Shown here: positions 26,677 to 35,604 of the stretch, in pieces
Position numbering within the stretch: the first letter of the stretch is position 1
Layout: the number at the start of each line of letters is the position of its first letter
DNA from: Clostridium magnum DSM 2767
Lineage (GTDB): Bacteria > Bacillota > Clostridia > Clostridiales > Clostridiaceae
Direction: 5' to 3'
DNA: 64,000 nucleotides
NCBI RefSeq assembly: GCF_001623875.1
Contig: NZ_LWAE01000002.1
Location: 992,001-1,056,000 of the forward strand
Translations under genes and position numbers: made by a program
The notes under the pieces: generated by a model
What the model was told of the DNA's origin: nothing
The model's database searches: none
Seen by the model: only the letters and a program-made list of their open reading frames with translations

Positions 26677-27390
26677 TTAAATTTGGCTTAGTTCTTTAAG
26701 TATAGCAATATCTTTTATTAGAATTATTCTATTCTCAAAGAGTTCAACTATATTTTGACTTTGGAAATAAGATAATTTTCTGCTGATAGTTTCCCTGGTT
26801 ACCCCTATGAAATTTGCCATGTCCTCACGGGTTAAGGTAAGAGTTATTTCAATTCCTTTATCCGTTTTAAAACCAAAAGTTTTAGAAAGATTCAAAAGAA
26901 GAGAGGCAAGTCTCACTTCAACATCTTTAGTTGTAAGTGTTTGAACTAAATTTTCAAGTGAGGCTATTCTGTCATGGGCATATTCTAAAACTTTTATACT
27001 GATTTCAGGATTGCTTTTAATAAGTATATCAAAATCATCTTTATGGATAATGCACATATTTGTGGATTCAAGAGCCGCTGCATTAAATTTAAATACATCC
27101 TTCTTTAGTAAGTTTAAATCACCTAAGAAATCTCCTTCTTTTAAGATATAAAGGATTTGCTCTTTTCCATCTTTAGTATATTTATAAACTTTAATACTTC
27201 CATTGTTTATTATAAACAATTTATCAAATATTTCTCCTTCAGAAAATATGATATCGCCCTTTTCAAAGGATTTTTTTGTAACTAAATTTACCACCTTATT
27301 AAGGTCTTTATCTGAAAGCGATGTAAACAAGGAAACTTTTTTAGCACAATATTTATGATTACAGGAACAGTAGTCAGCGCATGAGTTCAT
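26677..27390 (-). CDS. Crp/Fnr-family regulator with N-terminal cysteine cluster
   Basis: 237 residues. The N-terminus has C4, C8, C10 and C15, followed by a cyclic-nucleotide-type beta barrel (about 20-125, ILKEGDFLGDLNLL), a dimer helix and a helix-turn-helix (MANFIGVTRETISRKLSYF). The cysteine cluster suggests a Fe-S cluster or other redox/NO sensor. The recognition helix reads R-E-T-I-S-R, combining the Arg of CRP with the Glu-x-x-Ser-Arg of FNR. It is divergent from the hemerythrin-RIC-FprA-rubredoxin genes, and a TGTGT-N6-TCACA palindrome lies between them. It is probably their regulator; HcpR-like function is possible. Confidence 0.88.
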   Translation of the reverse strand: MNSCADYCSCNHKYCAKKVSLFTSLSDKDLNKVVNLVTKKSFEKGDIIFSEGEIFDKLFIINNGSIKVYKYTKDGKEQILYILKEGDFLGDLNLLKKDVFKFNAAALESTNMCIIHKDDFDILIKSNPEISIKVLEYAHDRIASLENLVQTLTTKDVEVRLASLLLNLSKTFGFKTDKGIEITLTLTREDMANFIGVTRETISRKLSYFQSQNIVELFENRIILIKDIAILKELSQI

Positions 27391-27440
27391 ATTATACCTA
27401 CCTACATAATTTTTTTAATAAAATTATACACTAATTATCA

Positions 27441-27482
27441 TGTGTTTTAAATCACATACTATAAGTTTAATATCTTTATAAT
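27441..27482 (+). promoter_or_regulatory. Crp/Fnr-type operator and promoter of the hemerythrin-RIC-FprA unit
   Basis: TGTGT-TTTAAA-TCACA (27441-27456) is one base off a perfect TGTGA-N6-TCACA palindrome. TATAAT is at 27477-27482, so the operator centre is about 40.5 bases before the likely start (about 27489), the classic class II activator position. The site also lies just before the divergent regulator gene. Confidence 0.7.
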
Positions 27483-27540
27483 TAAAGTATAGATGAAAAT
27501 AAAGCATTAATAGCATTTTAAATACAGGAGGGAAAGTAAT

Positions 27541-27957
27541 ATGGCAAATATAAGTAATTTAGAACGACAACATGTAGAAATAAAGGATTTATTTTTAAAA
27601 ATCAAGCAAGGTACTAATTAAAATGACATAAAAGTAAATCTAGATACATTAGTAAGAGATATAAATACACTTGCAGGTAAATTAAATATCCACATGAACT
27701 CAGAGGATAAGTTTTTATATCCAGAATTGATTAATAGTAGAGACGAACAGTTAAAACAAATTGCTAAACAATACAGCGAGGAAATGGGTAATATTCACCA
27801 AGAATTTAGCAACTATAAAAATAAGTTTAACACAAAAACTAAGATTTTAAGTGATGTGGATGGATTTTTAAAAGAGAGTAAGGAGATAATAAAATTATTG
27901 GAAAATCGAATTTCTAAAGAAGATATATATTTATATCCAAAAATGAAATCTCTATAA
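27541..27957 (+). pseudogene. Hemerythrin-like domain protein with premature stop
   Basis: The ATG at 27541 follows a good GGAGG and starts MANISNLERQHVEIKDLF. A TAA at 27619-27621 interrupts the frame at codon 27, and the same frame then runs on to 27957. The di-iron ligand pattern is visible: His in RQHVEI, His/Glu in NIHMNSEDKFLYPEL, His in NIHQEF, and the late EDIYLYPKM. Hemerythrins bind O2 or NO at a di-iron centre. A single base change would restore a 138-residue protein. It is first in the stress operon, so its loss should not stop downstream genes with their own ribosome sites. Confidence 0.8.
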
Positions 27958-28035
27958 CAAATAAATGAGATTACAGTCCAAAACACATAAATTTTTTTAC
28001 AAATTAAAAATAAAAGAACTATTAGGAGGATCGTT

Positions 28036-28731
28036 ATGGTTAATAATTTTAAGGTATCAGATAAAATCGGAGATATTGTTACTGTTTTTCCAGGAGCAAG
28101 TAATTTGTTCTTAGAGTATAGAATAGATTTTTGTTGTGGAGGAAATAGACCACTAACGGAAGCCATAAAAGAGCAAAATCTCGATGAAAATAAAATATTA
28201 ACTTTGTTAAATGAGAGATATAAAGAGTTTCAAGAAAAAAATGAGGAATTTACAGATTGGGCGAAGGAAAAACCAAGCAAACTTGTAGATTATATTGAAG
28301 GCACACACCATGCATATCTAAAAGAAGAACTACCTAAAATAAGTGAACTTGCCTTTAAGATATTAAAAGTACATGGTAAAAACCATGAAGAACTTTTTAA
28401 GGTTCATAAACTATTTAACACTCTAAGAACAGAACTTGAGGAACATTTAGTAAAAGAAGAAGAATTGATATTTCCAGTTATAAAAGAATATGCAGTAGAT
28501 AAAAATAATCATAATAAAGAAAAGGTTCTAAATCTTTTAAATGAGTTGGAAAAGGAGCATACAGGTGCAGGAGATATAATTAAAGAATTAAGGGAAGTAA
28601 CAGAACATTATATTGCCCCAAAAGATGCTTGTAAAACCTTTGAGCTAACCTATAGAAAACTAAGAGAATTAGAGCAAGATACCTTTGAGCATATTCATCT
28701 TGAAAATAATATCTTATTCAAAAATATATAA
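28036..28731 (+). CDS. ric: RIC/ScdA family iron-sulfur cluster repair di-iron protein
   Basis: 231 residues. The N-terminal DUF542 domain has the signature VFPGASNLFLEYRIDFCCGG. The rest is a hemerythrin-like four-helix bundle with His/Glu ligands in EGTHHAYL, HGKNHEELFKVH, LEEHLVKEEELIFP, EKEHTGAG and HIHLENNILF. ScdA, YtfE and RIC proteins repair Fe-S clusters damaged by NO or oxidants, perhaps by supplying iron. GGAGG lies 8 bases before the ATG. It directly precedes the flavodiiron gene, overlapping its first possible ATG. Confidence 0.95.
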   Translation: MVNNFKVSDKIGDIVTVFPGASNLFLEYRIDFCCGGNRPLTEAIKEQNLDENKILTLLNERYKEFQEKNEEFTDWAKEKPSKLVDYIEGTHHAYLKEELPKISELAFKILKVHGKNHEELFKVHKLFNTLRTELEEHLVKEEELIFPVIKEYAVDKNNHNKEKVLNLLNELEKEHTGAGDIIKELREVTEHYIAPKDACKTFELTYRKLRELEQDTFEHIHLENNILFKNI

Positions 28732-28748
28732 TGGAAAGGATGATGACC

Positions 28749-29936
28749 ATGCCATTTAAGATTAGTGATACAGTTACTTGGGTTGGAAAAATAGATTGGG
28801 AATTAAGAACTTTCCATGGAGAGGAATACTCTACACATAAAGGTTCTTCATATAATTCATATTTGATTAAAGATGAAAAAACTGTGCTTATAGATACAGT
28901 TTGGCAACCGTTCTCTAAAGAATTTGTAACTAATCTAAAAAAGGAAATTGATTTAAACAAAATTGATTATATAATCATGAACCACTCTGAAAGCGATCAT
29001 AGTGGTGCACTTGTAGATTTAATGAAAGAGATACCTAATACTCCAATTTATTGCACAAAAGGTGGTGTTAAAATATTAAAGGGACATTACCATAAGGATT
29101 GGAACTTTGTAGAGGTAAAAACTGGGGATACATTAGATATAGGTAGAAATAAACTAACCTTTGTAGAAGCGAAGATGCTTCATTGGCCGGATACTATGTT
29201 TACATATTTATCTGGTGAAAATATTCTATTTAGTAATGATGCCTTTGGACAGCATTATGCTTCAGAGTTAATGTATAATGACAAAGTTGATCAGGCAGAA
29301 TTATTTCAGGAGGCAATAAAATATTATGCAAATATTTTAACTCCATTTAGTAAATTCGTTGTAAAGAAGATAGAAGAGGTATTGAGTTTTAATTTACCGG
29401 TTAATATGATCTGTCCTAGTCACGGTATAATATGGAGGGATAACCCATTGCAAATAGTTAATAAGTATATGGAATGGGCAAAGGATTATCAGGAAAATCA
29501 GATCACAATAATTTATGATACAATGTGGAACGGTACAAGAAGGATGGCTGAAGCAATAACAGAAGGTATAAAAAGTTTAAATAAAGATATTACAATAAAG
29601 ATTTTTAATTCATCTAAAAGTGATAAAAATGATATTATTACGGAAGTATTTAAATCAAAAATAGTGCTTGTTGGTTCATCAACAATAAATAAAGGAATAT
29701 TATCTTCAACAGCAGCAACATTAGAAATGATTAAAGGACTTGAATTTAAGGGAAAGAAAGCAGTGGCCTTTGGTAGTTATGGATGGAGTGGCGAATCTAT
29801 AAAAATTATTAGGGAAGAATTAATTAAGGCTGGTTTTGAGATAATAAATGAAGGAATAAGAGAATTGTGGAATCCAGATGAAGATGGATTAAACAGGTGC
29901 AGAGATTTGGGAAAGGATGTTTTAGAAAAAATCTAA
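28749..29936 (+). CDS. fprA: FprA-type flavodiiron protein (O2/NO reductase)
   Basis: 395 residues from the ATG at 28749, 8 bases after AAAGGA; the ATG at 28731 overlaps the previous stop and has no ribosome site. The beta-lactamase-like domain has di-iron ligands in NHSESDHSG, the next His in MLHWPDTM, Asp in FSNDAFGQH and His in CPSHG. The flavodoxin domain (about 250-395) starts ITIIYDTMWNGTRRMAEAI. These enzymes reduce O2 to water or NO to N2O with electrons from rubredoxin, whose gene follows directly. An NROR-like reductase at 60342 could close the chain. Confidence 0.95.
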   Translation: MPFKISDTVTWVGKIDWELRTFHGEEYSTHKGSSYNSYLIKDEKTVLIDTVWQPFSKEFVTNLKKEIDLNKIDYIIMNHSESDHSGALVDLMKEIPNTPIYCTKGGVKILKGHYHKDWNFVEVKTGDTLDIGRNKLTFVEAKMLHWPDTMFTYLSGENILFSNDAFGQHYASELMYNDKVDQAELFQEAIKYYANILTPFSKFVVKKIEEVLSFNLPVNMICPSHGIIWRDNPLQIVNKYMEWAKDYQENQITIIYDTMWNGTRRMAEAITEGIKSLNKDITIKIFNSSKSDKNDIITEVFKSKIVLVGSSTINKGILSSTAATLEMIKGLEFKGKKAVAFGSYGWSGESIKIIREELIKAGFEIINEGIRELWNPDEDGLNRCRDLGKDVLEKI

Positions 29937-29957
29937 TTATATTTTAGGAGGTTTATT

Positions 29958-30119
29958 ATGGAAAAATATGTTTGTACAGTATGTGGTTATATTTATGATC
30001 CAACAGTTGGTGATAGTGATAATGGTGTTGATCCTGGAACGAAATTTGAGGATATTCCTGATGATTGGGTATGTCCATTATGTGGAGTACCAAAATCGGA
30101 TTTTGAAAAAGTAGAATAA
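29958..30119 (+). CDS. rd: Rubredoxin
   Basis: 53 residues, too short for many ORF lists. Two CxxCG knuckles ([10 protein letters not shown] and [11 protein letters not shown]) bind one iron, and the core [20 protein letters not shown] is standard rubredoxin. GGAGG precedes the ATG by 7 bases. It lies 21 bases after fprA and is the expected electron donor to it. A terminator follows. Confidence 0.97.
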   Translation: MEKYVCTVCGYIYDPTVGDSDNGVDPGTKFEDIPDDWVCPLCGVPKSDFEKVE

Positions 30120-30132
30120 TAAATTATAAGGA

Positions 30133-30176
30133 TTGAATACAAGAAACTAATTATTACCTTGTATTCAAAATTTTTT
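30133..30176 (+). terminator. Terminator after rubredoxin
   Basis: TTGAATACAAG and CTTGTATTCAA form a perfect 11-bp stem followed by AATTTTTT. Confidence 0.85.
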
Positions 30177-30228
30177 AATTAAGGGACAAATGCTAAGTAT
30201 ATATTAATAGATAAAGGTTGTAACGTTA

Positions 30229-30271
30229 GTTACAGAATTAATTTAGAAAGATTGGTATACTTTAATTAGAG
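30229..30271 (+). promoter_or_regulatory. Crp/Fnr-type operator and promoter upstream of hemerythrin genes
   Basis: TGTAAC-GTTA-GTTACA (30229-30244) is a perfect 16-bp palindrome. TATACT is at 30266-30271, placing the operator centre 41.5 bases before the expected start. I recall GTAAC-N4-GTTAC as the motif proposed for clostridial HcpR; this should be checked. Confidence 0.7.
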
Positions 30272-30332
30272 AAATAATGAGTTTGTAAAATTATTGATGA
30301 TTTAGTGAACATAAAATAGGGAGGTAGACTAT

Positions 30333-30959
30333 ATGAGTGCATTTTTAGGAAAAATTCATTATTGGTTATACGATAAAATTAAATTACATGAAAAATTAAT
30401 AGAAAATATAGTGGAGCTAGCTGAAAGGAATGGCTATAATAATGAAATTCTGTTGAGCGAAAGTTATTCGAAATATGGAGCACCTGTAAAAGGTTTACTA
30501 GAAAATGAAATAGAGCATAGTAATATTCATGGCTGGCTTCAGGAAAGAATAATAAGTGTAGAAAGCCGATTAGCATATGTTGTAACTGAATTATTAAAGA
30601 ATAACATTGTTAAAAAAGAGGATATTAGCCATGTTTTTTATGAAAATGCAGTAAATATAATGAAGGAACTTAGAATCAATGAAGGTTCGCCGGAAGATTT
30701 CTTTAAGCTAATTTTTGATTATATGCTTGAAGGAATGCCATGTGATAGGGGAAATCAAATAAATGAAAGTAACGAAACTATGATTACATGGGAAACTACA
30801 AGAGATCTTCATAAAGTTTACTGGGATGAAGTTGGAGGTAATATTAGCAATTATTATTATTTTAGAGATTCATGGATTAACGGATTCTTAAGTGCAAGTG
30901 GTACAGGATATGAATACACTAGAACAGAAAATGGAACAAATGCAATAAGAAAGGTGTGA
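30333..30959 (+). CDS. Helical protein of unknown function linked to hemerythrin
   Basis: 208 residues, all-helical by inspection, without membrane segments or signal peptide. I do not recognise a family. His and Glu residues occur in HYWLYDKIKLHEKLIENI, LENEIEHSNIHGW and the Trp/Tyr-rich C-terminal part (WETTRDLHKVYWDEVGG). A metal-binding helical bundle is possible but unproven. It shares the operator at 30229 with the hemerythrin gene 4 bases downstream, so it probably works in the same O2/NO response. Confidence 0.6.
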   Translation: MSAFLGKIHYWLYDKIKLHEKLIENIVELAERNGYNNEILLSESYSKYGAPVKGLLENEIEHSNIHGWLQERIISVESRLAYVVTELLKNNIVKKEDISHVFYENAVNIMKELRINEGSPEDFFKLIFDYMLEGMPCDRGNQINESNETMITWETTRDLHKVYWDEVGGNISNYYYFRDSWINGFLSASGTGYEYTRTENGTNAIRKV

Positions 30960-30963
30960 GTTT

Positions 30964-31518
30964 ATGGATGGAATTGTTTTAATGATTGAGGAGCATAAAA
31001 ATATAAAAAGGATGTTAGAAGTTATAAGAAAAGCATGCTTGGGTATAATGAATGGAAAGGAAATTGATTATACGGATTTTGAAATGATGGTTGACTTTGT
31101 AAGAAATTATGCAGATAAGCATCATCATGGAAAGGAAGAGAACTTTTTATTTAATAGAATGGTGGACGAACTTGGAGGTGCAGCTGAAAAATTAGTTAAG
31201 TTTGGGATGCTTGTGGAGCATGACTTTGGAAGATTATATATGAAGGAGCTTGAAGAAGCACTTGCTAAAGTTAAGGCTGGTGATGATGAGGCAAAACTTG
31301 ATGTAATAGCCAATGCAGTATCTTATACACATCTATTAAATAGGCATATAGATAAAGAGGACAATGTTGTATATTCCTTTGCAAAGAGATCTCTTAGTGA
31401 AGAAATATTAAATAAATTTAATATGGAATGCAATACATTTGAAGAGGAAACGAATAGAGCTGGTGTTCAGAATAAGTATATTAAAATATTAGAATTGCTT
31501 GAACAAAAGTATAAGTGA
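30964..31518 (+). CDS. Hemerythrin domain protein
   Basis: 184 residues. Ligand motifs are in order: IEEHKNIKRML, YADKHHHGKEENFLF, LVEHDFGRLY and LLNRHIDKEDNVVYSF. This is the five-His, Glu, Asp pattern of a di-iron four-helix bundle. Bacterial single-domain hemerythrins bind O2 or NO and either store or sense it. It is co-transcribed with the unknown helical protein upstream. The C-terminal 35 residues are an extra helix. Confidence 0.9.
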   Translation: MDGIVLMIEEHKNIKRMLEVIRKACLGIMNGKEIDYTDFEMMVDFVRNYADKHHHGKEENFLFNRMVDELGGAAEKLVKFGMLVEHDFGRLYMKELEEALAKVKAGDDEAKLDVIANAVSYTHLLNRHIDKEDNVVYSFAKRSLSEEILNKFNMECNTFEEETNRAGVQNKYIKILELLEQKYK

Positions 31519-31547
31519 TTTATTTTCATTGCAATGGAGGACACGTT

Positions 31548-32309
31548 ATGGCTAGATATGAACAACAGAGACGGTTTTAGAAGTCTAACTTTAATGAATT
31601 TAGAAATATAAAAACTGATAAGATGAAGGGAGTGCCACAACCACCGAGTATTAAATCTTACGACCCATCTTCTAAGATTATTAATCTTCCAAAGGTAAGT
31701 GAAGAGGTTGTGAAAAAACAGAATATCTATGAATGTATAAAGGAAAGAAGAAGCACAAGATTTTATAAAGATGAATCAATGAGCCTTGAGGAATTATCAT
31801 ATCTATTATGGACTACTCAAGTTATTACTGGTACCAATAAGGCTGGACTTACACTTAGAACAGTTCCCTGTAGTGGTGCAACACATTCATTTGAAACATA
31901 TTTATTCATTATGCAGATGCAAGGAATACAAAATGGTGTCTACAGATATCTTCCAGTAGAGCACAAGTTATTATTTATGTTTGAACTAGATGGAATAGAC
32001 CAAAAAATAGATGAAATTACTCTAGAACAACCTTTTGTACCTAATTTTATTAAAAAAGCTGCAGTGATATTTGCATGGAGCACTATTCCTTATCGCTCTG
32101 AGTGGAAGTTTGATATTACAGCTCATAAGAAAATTCTAATAGATATTGGACATGTATGTCAAAATCTTTATTTAGCTAGCGAATCTGTTGGAGCAGGAAC
32201 CTGCGCTATAGGAATATATGACCAAAGAATGATAGACGAGCTTTTAGGATTAGATGGAGATGAAGAATTTGTAATATACCTTGCTGCCGTTGGAAAGAAA
32301 CGAGATTAA
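31548..32309 (+). pseudogene. SagB/ThcOx-like nitroreductase with early stop codon
   Basis: The ATG at 31548 after GGAGG starts MARYEQQRRF, then TAG (31578-31580) interrupts. The frame continues with KSNFNEFRNIKTDKMKGVPQPP to 32309. An internal ATG at 31623 could give 228 residues but has only a weak upstream site. The nitroreductase fold is intact: ERRSTRFYKDESMSLEELSYLLW, RTVPCSGATHSFETYL and SVGAGTCAIGIYDQ. The family uses FMN to oxidise or reduce small substrates. The N-terminal 10 codons appear ancestral, so either the start moved to 31623 or the gene is damaged. Confidence 0.75.
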
Positions 32310-32344
32310 AATTTTAATGTAGTGTTTTTATTAAAGGCATCTTG

Positions 32345-32395
32345 AAAGAAATAACTAGTCAGTATACAAGGATATTTGACTTGTTATTTCTTTTT
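32345..32395 (+). terminator. Terminator after the nitroreductase
   Basis: AAAGAAATAAC pairs with GTTATTTCTTT, with an inner AGTCA/TGACT stem, followed by T residues. Confidence 0.75.
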
Positions 32396-32423
32396 ATATG
32401 CCTAAACTTGGAGGCTTTTAATT

Positions 32424-33128
32424 ATGGAAAATAAAAAAATTCTTGTTGTAGACGATGAAGAAAATGTATCAGAACTTCTTAAATTATATTTAGAAGCAGA
32501 GGGATTTGTAGTAGATGTAGCAGATAATGGATTAGAAGCTCTGGAGTTAGCTGTGAAATTTAAACCGGATTTAATCATATTAGATATTATGCTTCCCTAT
32601 AAGGATGGATGGCAGGTAGCTAAGGAATTGAGAAAAGATATGGATACGCCTATAATTATGCTTTCTGCAAAGTCAGAAGAATCAGATAAAATTCTTGGGC
32701 TTAATTTAGGTGGAGATGATTATGTAACCAAGCCTTTTTCCCCAGGAGAAGTAGCAGCAAGAGTTAAGGCTATTTTAAGAAGGGTGAAGAATGAGGAGCA
32801 GGAAAAAGATATTTTGAAATTTCCATATCTCATCATTGACTTTTCTAAATATGAAATTATTGTTGATGGGGAACAAATAGTAAGTACCCCAAAAGAAGTT
32901 GAAATGTTATGGCTATTGGCAAGTAATGCTGGCAGGGTATTTACTAGAGACCAGCTTTTAAATAAAATTTGGGGATATGATTATTTGGGTGATTCAAGAA
33001 CTGTTGATACTCATGTAAAAAGATTGCGTCGAAAAACTGAAAAAGGTCATCCTTATACCTATATACAAACAGTTTGGGGAGTAGGGTATAAATTTGAGGT
33101 GATAAAAAATGAAGAAGAATCTATTTAG
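32424..33128 (+). CDS. OmpR-family response regulator
   Basis: 234 residues. The receiver domain has the acidic pocket VVDDEEN, phospho-acceptor Asp in DLIILDIMLP (about D54) and Lys in YVTKPFSPGE. The C-terminal winged helix holds PKEVEMLWLLASNAGRVFTR and DSRTVDTHVKRLRRK. The gene overlaps the sensor kinase by 20 bases, so the two are a pair. Its targets are probably the surface protein and sortase genes downstream, which is inference from position. Confidence 0.95.
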   Translation: MENKKILVVDDEENVSELLKLYLEAEGFVVDVADNGLEALELAVKFKPDLIILDIMLPYKDGWQVAKELRKDMDTPIIMLSAKSEESDKILGLNLGGDDYVTKPFSPGEVAARVKAILRRVKNEEQEKDILKFPYLIIDFSKYEIIVDGEQIVSTPKEVEMLWLLASNAGRVFTRDQLLNKIWGYDYLGDSRTVDTHVKRLRRKTEKGHPYTYIQTVWGVGYKFEVIKNEEESI

Positions 33129-34584
33129 CAAACTTTTTTCAACTTATCTTCTTTTGATATTACTTGCTATTGGATTAGTAAGCTCATTATTTTATGTTTT
33201 TTTTAACAACTATTATTATGGAATCAGAGAACAACAGCTTCTTATCCAAGGAAAAGAAATAGCCCAAATTGTAAGTCCTAACATAAAAAATAAGGATTTT
33301 TCTCAAATGGATGAGACAATAAATATTTATAATAAGACGAATATTTCACGTATGTGGATTGTTAATAAAGAGGGAAATATAGTTAGTGGACCAGGTGAGT
33401 TTGATAACCATGATAGTGAATGTCCGGAAAGGGAACAGATTAAAAGAGCACTTAAAGGAGAAACAGTTACAAGTCGTGGTAATATAAAATATTCAGATGA
33501 TCCTGTTCTTTCTGTGGCTTTACCAATATATGTTGATGGTAATATAGAAGGAGCAGTTTTTGCCTGTAATCCACTTTCAGATATTAATCAGAGCATTGTT
33601 CAAGCTTTAAAAATTGTAATTTTTGCTGGTGTTATAGCTATAGTTATTTTAGCCTTTGTAAGCTTTTTTATATCAAGAAATATTACAAAGCCTATTAAGA
33701 AAATAACAGAAATATCTTTGGAAATGGCTAAAGGTAATTTTACTGAAAGAGTTAAAGTTCCTTCTAATGATGAAATAGGAAAATTAGCTGAAACCTTTAA
33801 TTATATGACAGTAAAGCTAGATAAAACTTTAAGAGACTTAGAGTATGAAAGAGATAAGATGACAGAAATGGAAAGAATGCAAAGGGAATTTGTAGCTAAT
33901 GCATCCCATGAACTTCGTACTCCTCTCACTTCAGTTAGAGGATATATTGAGGCAATTCTTGATGGAGTCATAAATGAAAAAGAACAGGAAAAGAAATATC
34001 TCAGAATAATTCTTAAGGAAACATTAAGATTGCATAGGGTGGTAAATAGTCTTTTAGATTTATCTAGAATGGAAGCAGGGCATGTTAAGATAAATAAAAA
34101 AGAGTTGTGTATTGATGAGATTATTAAAAGAACAGTTACTAGATTGAAACCCCTAGCGGAAGAAAAGGAGCTTGTTTTAGAAATAGATGAATTAAGGTCG
34201 CTGCCTAAAGTTGTAGGGGATGAAGATTTGATAGAGCAAGTAATTATTAACTATATTACTAATGCTGTAAGATTCACTCCTAAGGGAGGAAGAATATTGG
34301 TTAGAGTAGATAAAGGTGATAATAAAGTAAGTGTACATGTTATAGATACAGGTATAGGAATTTCTTTACAAGACTTACCTAATGTGTGGAAAAGGTTTTA
34401 TAAGATTAATGATGCAAGACCCTTATCTAAAGAAGGATCAGGTTTAGGATTGTCTTTAGTGAAAGAGATAATGGAACTTTTAGAAGGTAGAGCATGGGTA
34501 GAGAGTACCTTAGGTAAAGGTTCTACCTTTAGTTTTAGCCTGCCTGCTAAAAAAAAGATAGTGGACGAAAAAGTTCACAAATAG
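33109..34584 (+). CDS. Membrane sensor histidine kinase
   Basis: 491 residues. Two membrane helices (about 10-32 and 168-190) enclose an extracellular domain of about 135 residues, which may be a Cache-like fold. HAMP (about 192-245), HisKA with phospho-His in NASHELRTPLTS (about 265), and the ATPase domain with N box YITNAVRFTP, G1 DTGIGISLQD and G2 GSGLGLSLVKE follow. It partners the regulator it overlaps. The signal is unknown; redox, haem or envelope stress would fit the neighbours. Confidence 0.93.
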   Translation: MKKNLFSKLFSTYLLLILLAIGLVSSLFYVFFNNYYYGIREQQLLIQGKEIAQIVSPNIKNKDFSQMDETINIYNKTNISRMWIVNKEGNIVSGPGEFDNHDSECPEREQIKRALKGETVTSRGNIKYSDDPVLSVALPIYVDGNIEGAVFACNPLSDINQSIVQALKIVIFAGVIAIVILAFVSFFISRNITKPIKKITEISLEMAKGNFTERVKVPSNDEIGKLAETFNYMTVKLDKTLRDLEYERDKMTEMERMQREFVANASHELRTPLTSVRGYIEAILDGVINEKEQEKKYLRIILKETLRLHRVVNSLLDLSRMEAGHVKINKKELCIDEIIKRTVTRLKPLAEEKELVLEIDELRSLPKVVGDEDLIEQVIINYITNAVRFTPKGGRILVRVDKGDNKVSVHVIDTGIGISLQDLPNVWKRFYKINDARPLSKEGSGLGLSLVKEIMELLEGRAWVESTLGKGSTFSFSLPAKKKIVDEKVHK

Positions 34585-34693
34585 TCCCTATGAAGTTCAA
34601 AAAGCCTCTATAAAATATAAATATACTCAATGAAGTAATGAAGTTAACAAGTTGAGTTTAATAATACGGTATATTTTAAGGAGGCAATTTTTT

Positions 34694-35473
34694 ATGAAAA
34701 AAGTAACAAAATCAGCTAAATTTATTGGAAGGTCTTTGATGGCACTTTCTATCGTTGCAGCATTGCCACTAATGGCAAGTGCTCATTGCGATACTATGGA
34801 GGGACCTACTGTTTCAGATGCAAAAAAGGCATTGGAGAGCAATAACGTTAATTATGCATTAAAATGGGTTCAACCGGAAAATGAAAAAGCAATAACACAG
34901 GTGTTTGAAGAAGCTATGAAAGCTGAGAAAGTAAGTCCTGAAGCAAAGAATCTTGCTGATAAGAAGTTCTTTGAAGAGCTAGTGAAAGTTCACAGAGCAG
35001 GAGAAGGTGCACCTTTCACAGGTGTTAAACCTGTAGGAACGCCTATTGATGAAAAAATAGCAGCAGCAGATAAGAGTATTGAAGTTGGAAATTTATCTCC
35101 ATTGGAGGGCATGGTACCTGCAGAAAAAATGCCTGAATTAAAAGAGAGATTTGAAAAAGTAATGGCTTTAAAGAATTTTGATGTAAATAATGTTGATGCT
35201 GGAAGAGAATATATCGAAGCTTATGTAAGTTTCTTTAAATTTGCTGAAGGTGAAGAAGAAGGACATGCTGCACAGGGAGAAGCTCAAGAGAGTCAGCATG
35301 CTGTACATACTGCAGCTAAAGAAAGTGAACACGCTACAAATACTGAGGCTAAAGAAAACAAAGAAATTAGTAATCCAAAAACTGCAGATATGGGAACAAT
35401 ACCATTTGCTGTTACATCTGCAATAACAGGCCTTGCAGCTCTTGCTTTAGGATTAAAAAGAAAATTTCAATAA
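34694..35473 (+). CDS. DUF6448 surface protein with C-terminal sortase-type sorting signal
   Basis: 259 residues from the ATG at 34694 after AAGGAGG. A signal peptide (about 1-31, ending PLMASA) is followed by a DUF6448-type domain: HCDTMEGPTVSDAKKALE, then HRAGEGAPFTGVKPVGTP. A His/Glu/Ala-rich linker (about 190-225) could bind metal. The end is NPKTADMG, a hydrophobic stretch of about 20 residues and KRKFQ, the layout of a sortase sorting signal. The class B sortase gene is next in line, so this is probably its substrate. It lies downstream of the two-component system. Confidence 0.8.
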   Translation: MKKVTKSAKFIGRSLMALSIVAALPLMASAHCDTMEGPTVSDAKKALESNNVNYALKWVQPENEKAITQVFEEAMKAEKVSPEAKNLADKKFFEELVKVHRAGEGAPFTGVKPVGTPIDEKIAAADKSIEVGNLSPLEGMVPAEKMPELKERFEKVMALKNFDVNNVDAGREYIEAYVSFFKFAEGEEEGHAAQGEAQESQHAVHTAAKESEHATNTEAKENKEISNPKTADMGTIPFAVTSAITGLAALALGLKRKFQ

Positions 35474-35550
35474 AGATAAATATATCAATTGCAGAACTTA
35501 TTCTAATAGGACTTTTAAAAATATAGGCCTAATGAGTAGTACTACATCTT

Positions 35551-35587
35551 CCTTCCTTGATACTTATTCGAGGAAGGTAATTTTTTT
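35551..35587 (+). terminator. Hairpin between surface protein and sortase genes
   Basis: CCTTCCT and AGGAAGG arms with a 13-base loop are followed by TAATTTTTTT. It would lower sortase expression relative to the substrate. Confidence 0.65.
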
Positions 35588-35604
35588 ATATAAGAGGTAA
35601 AATT

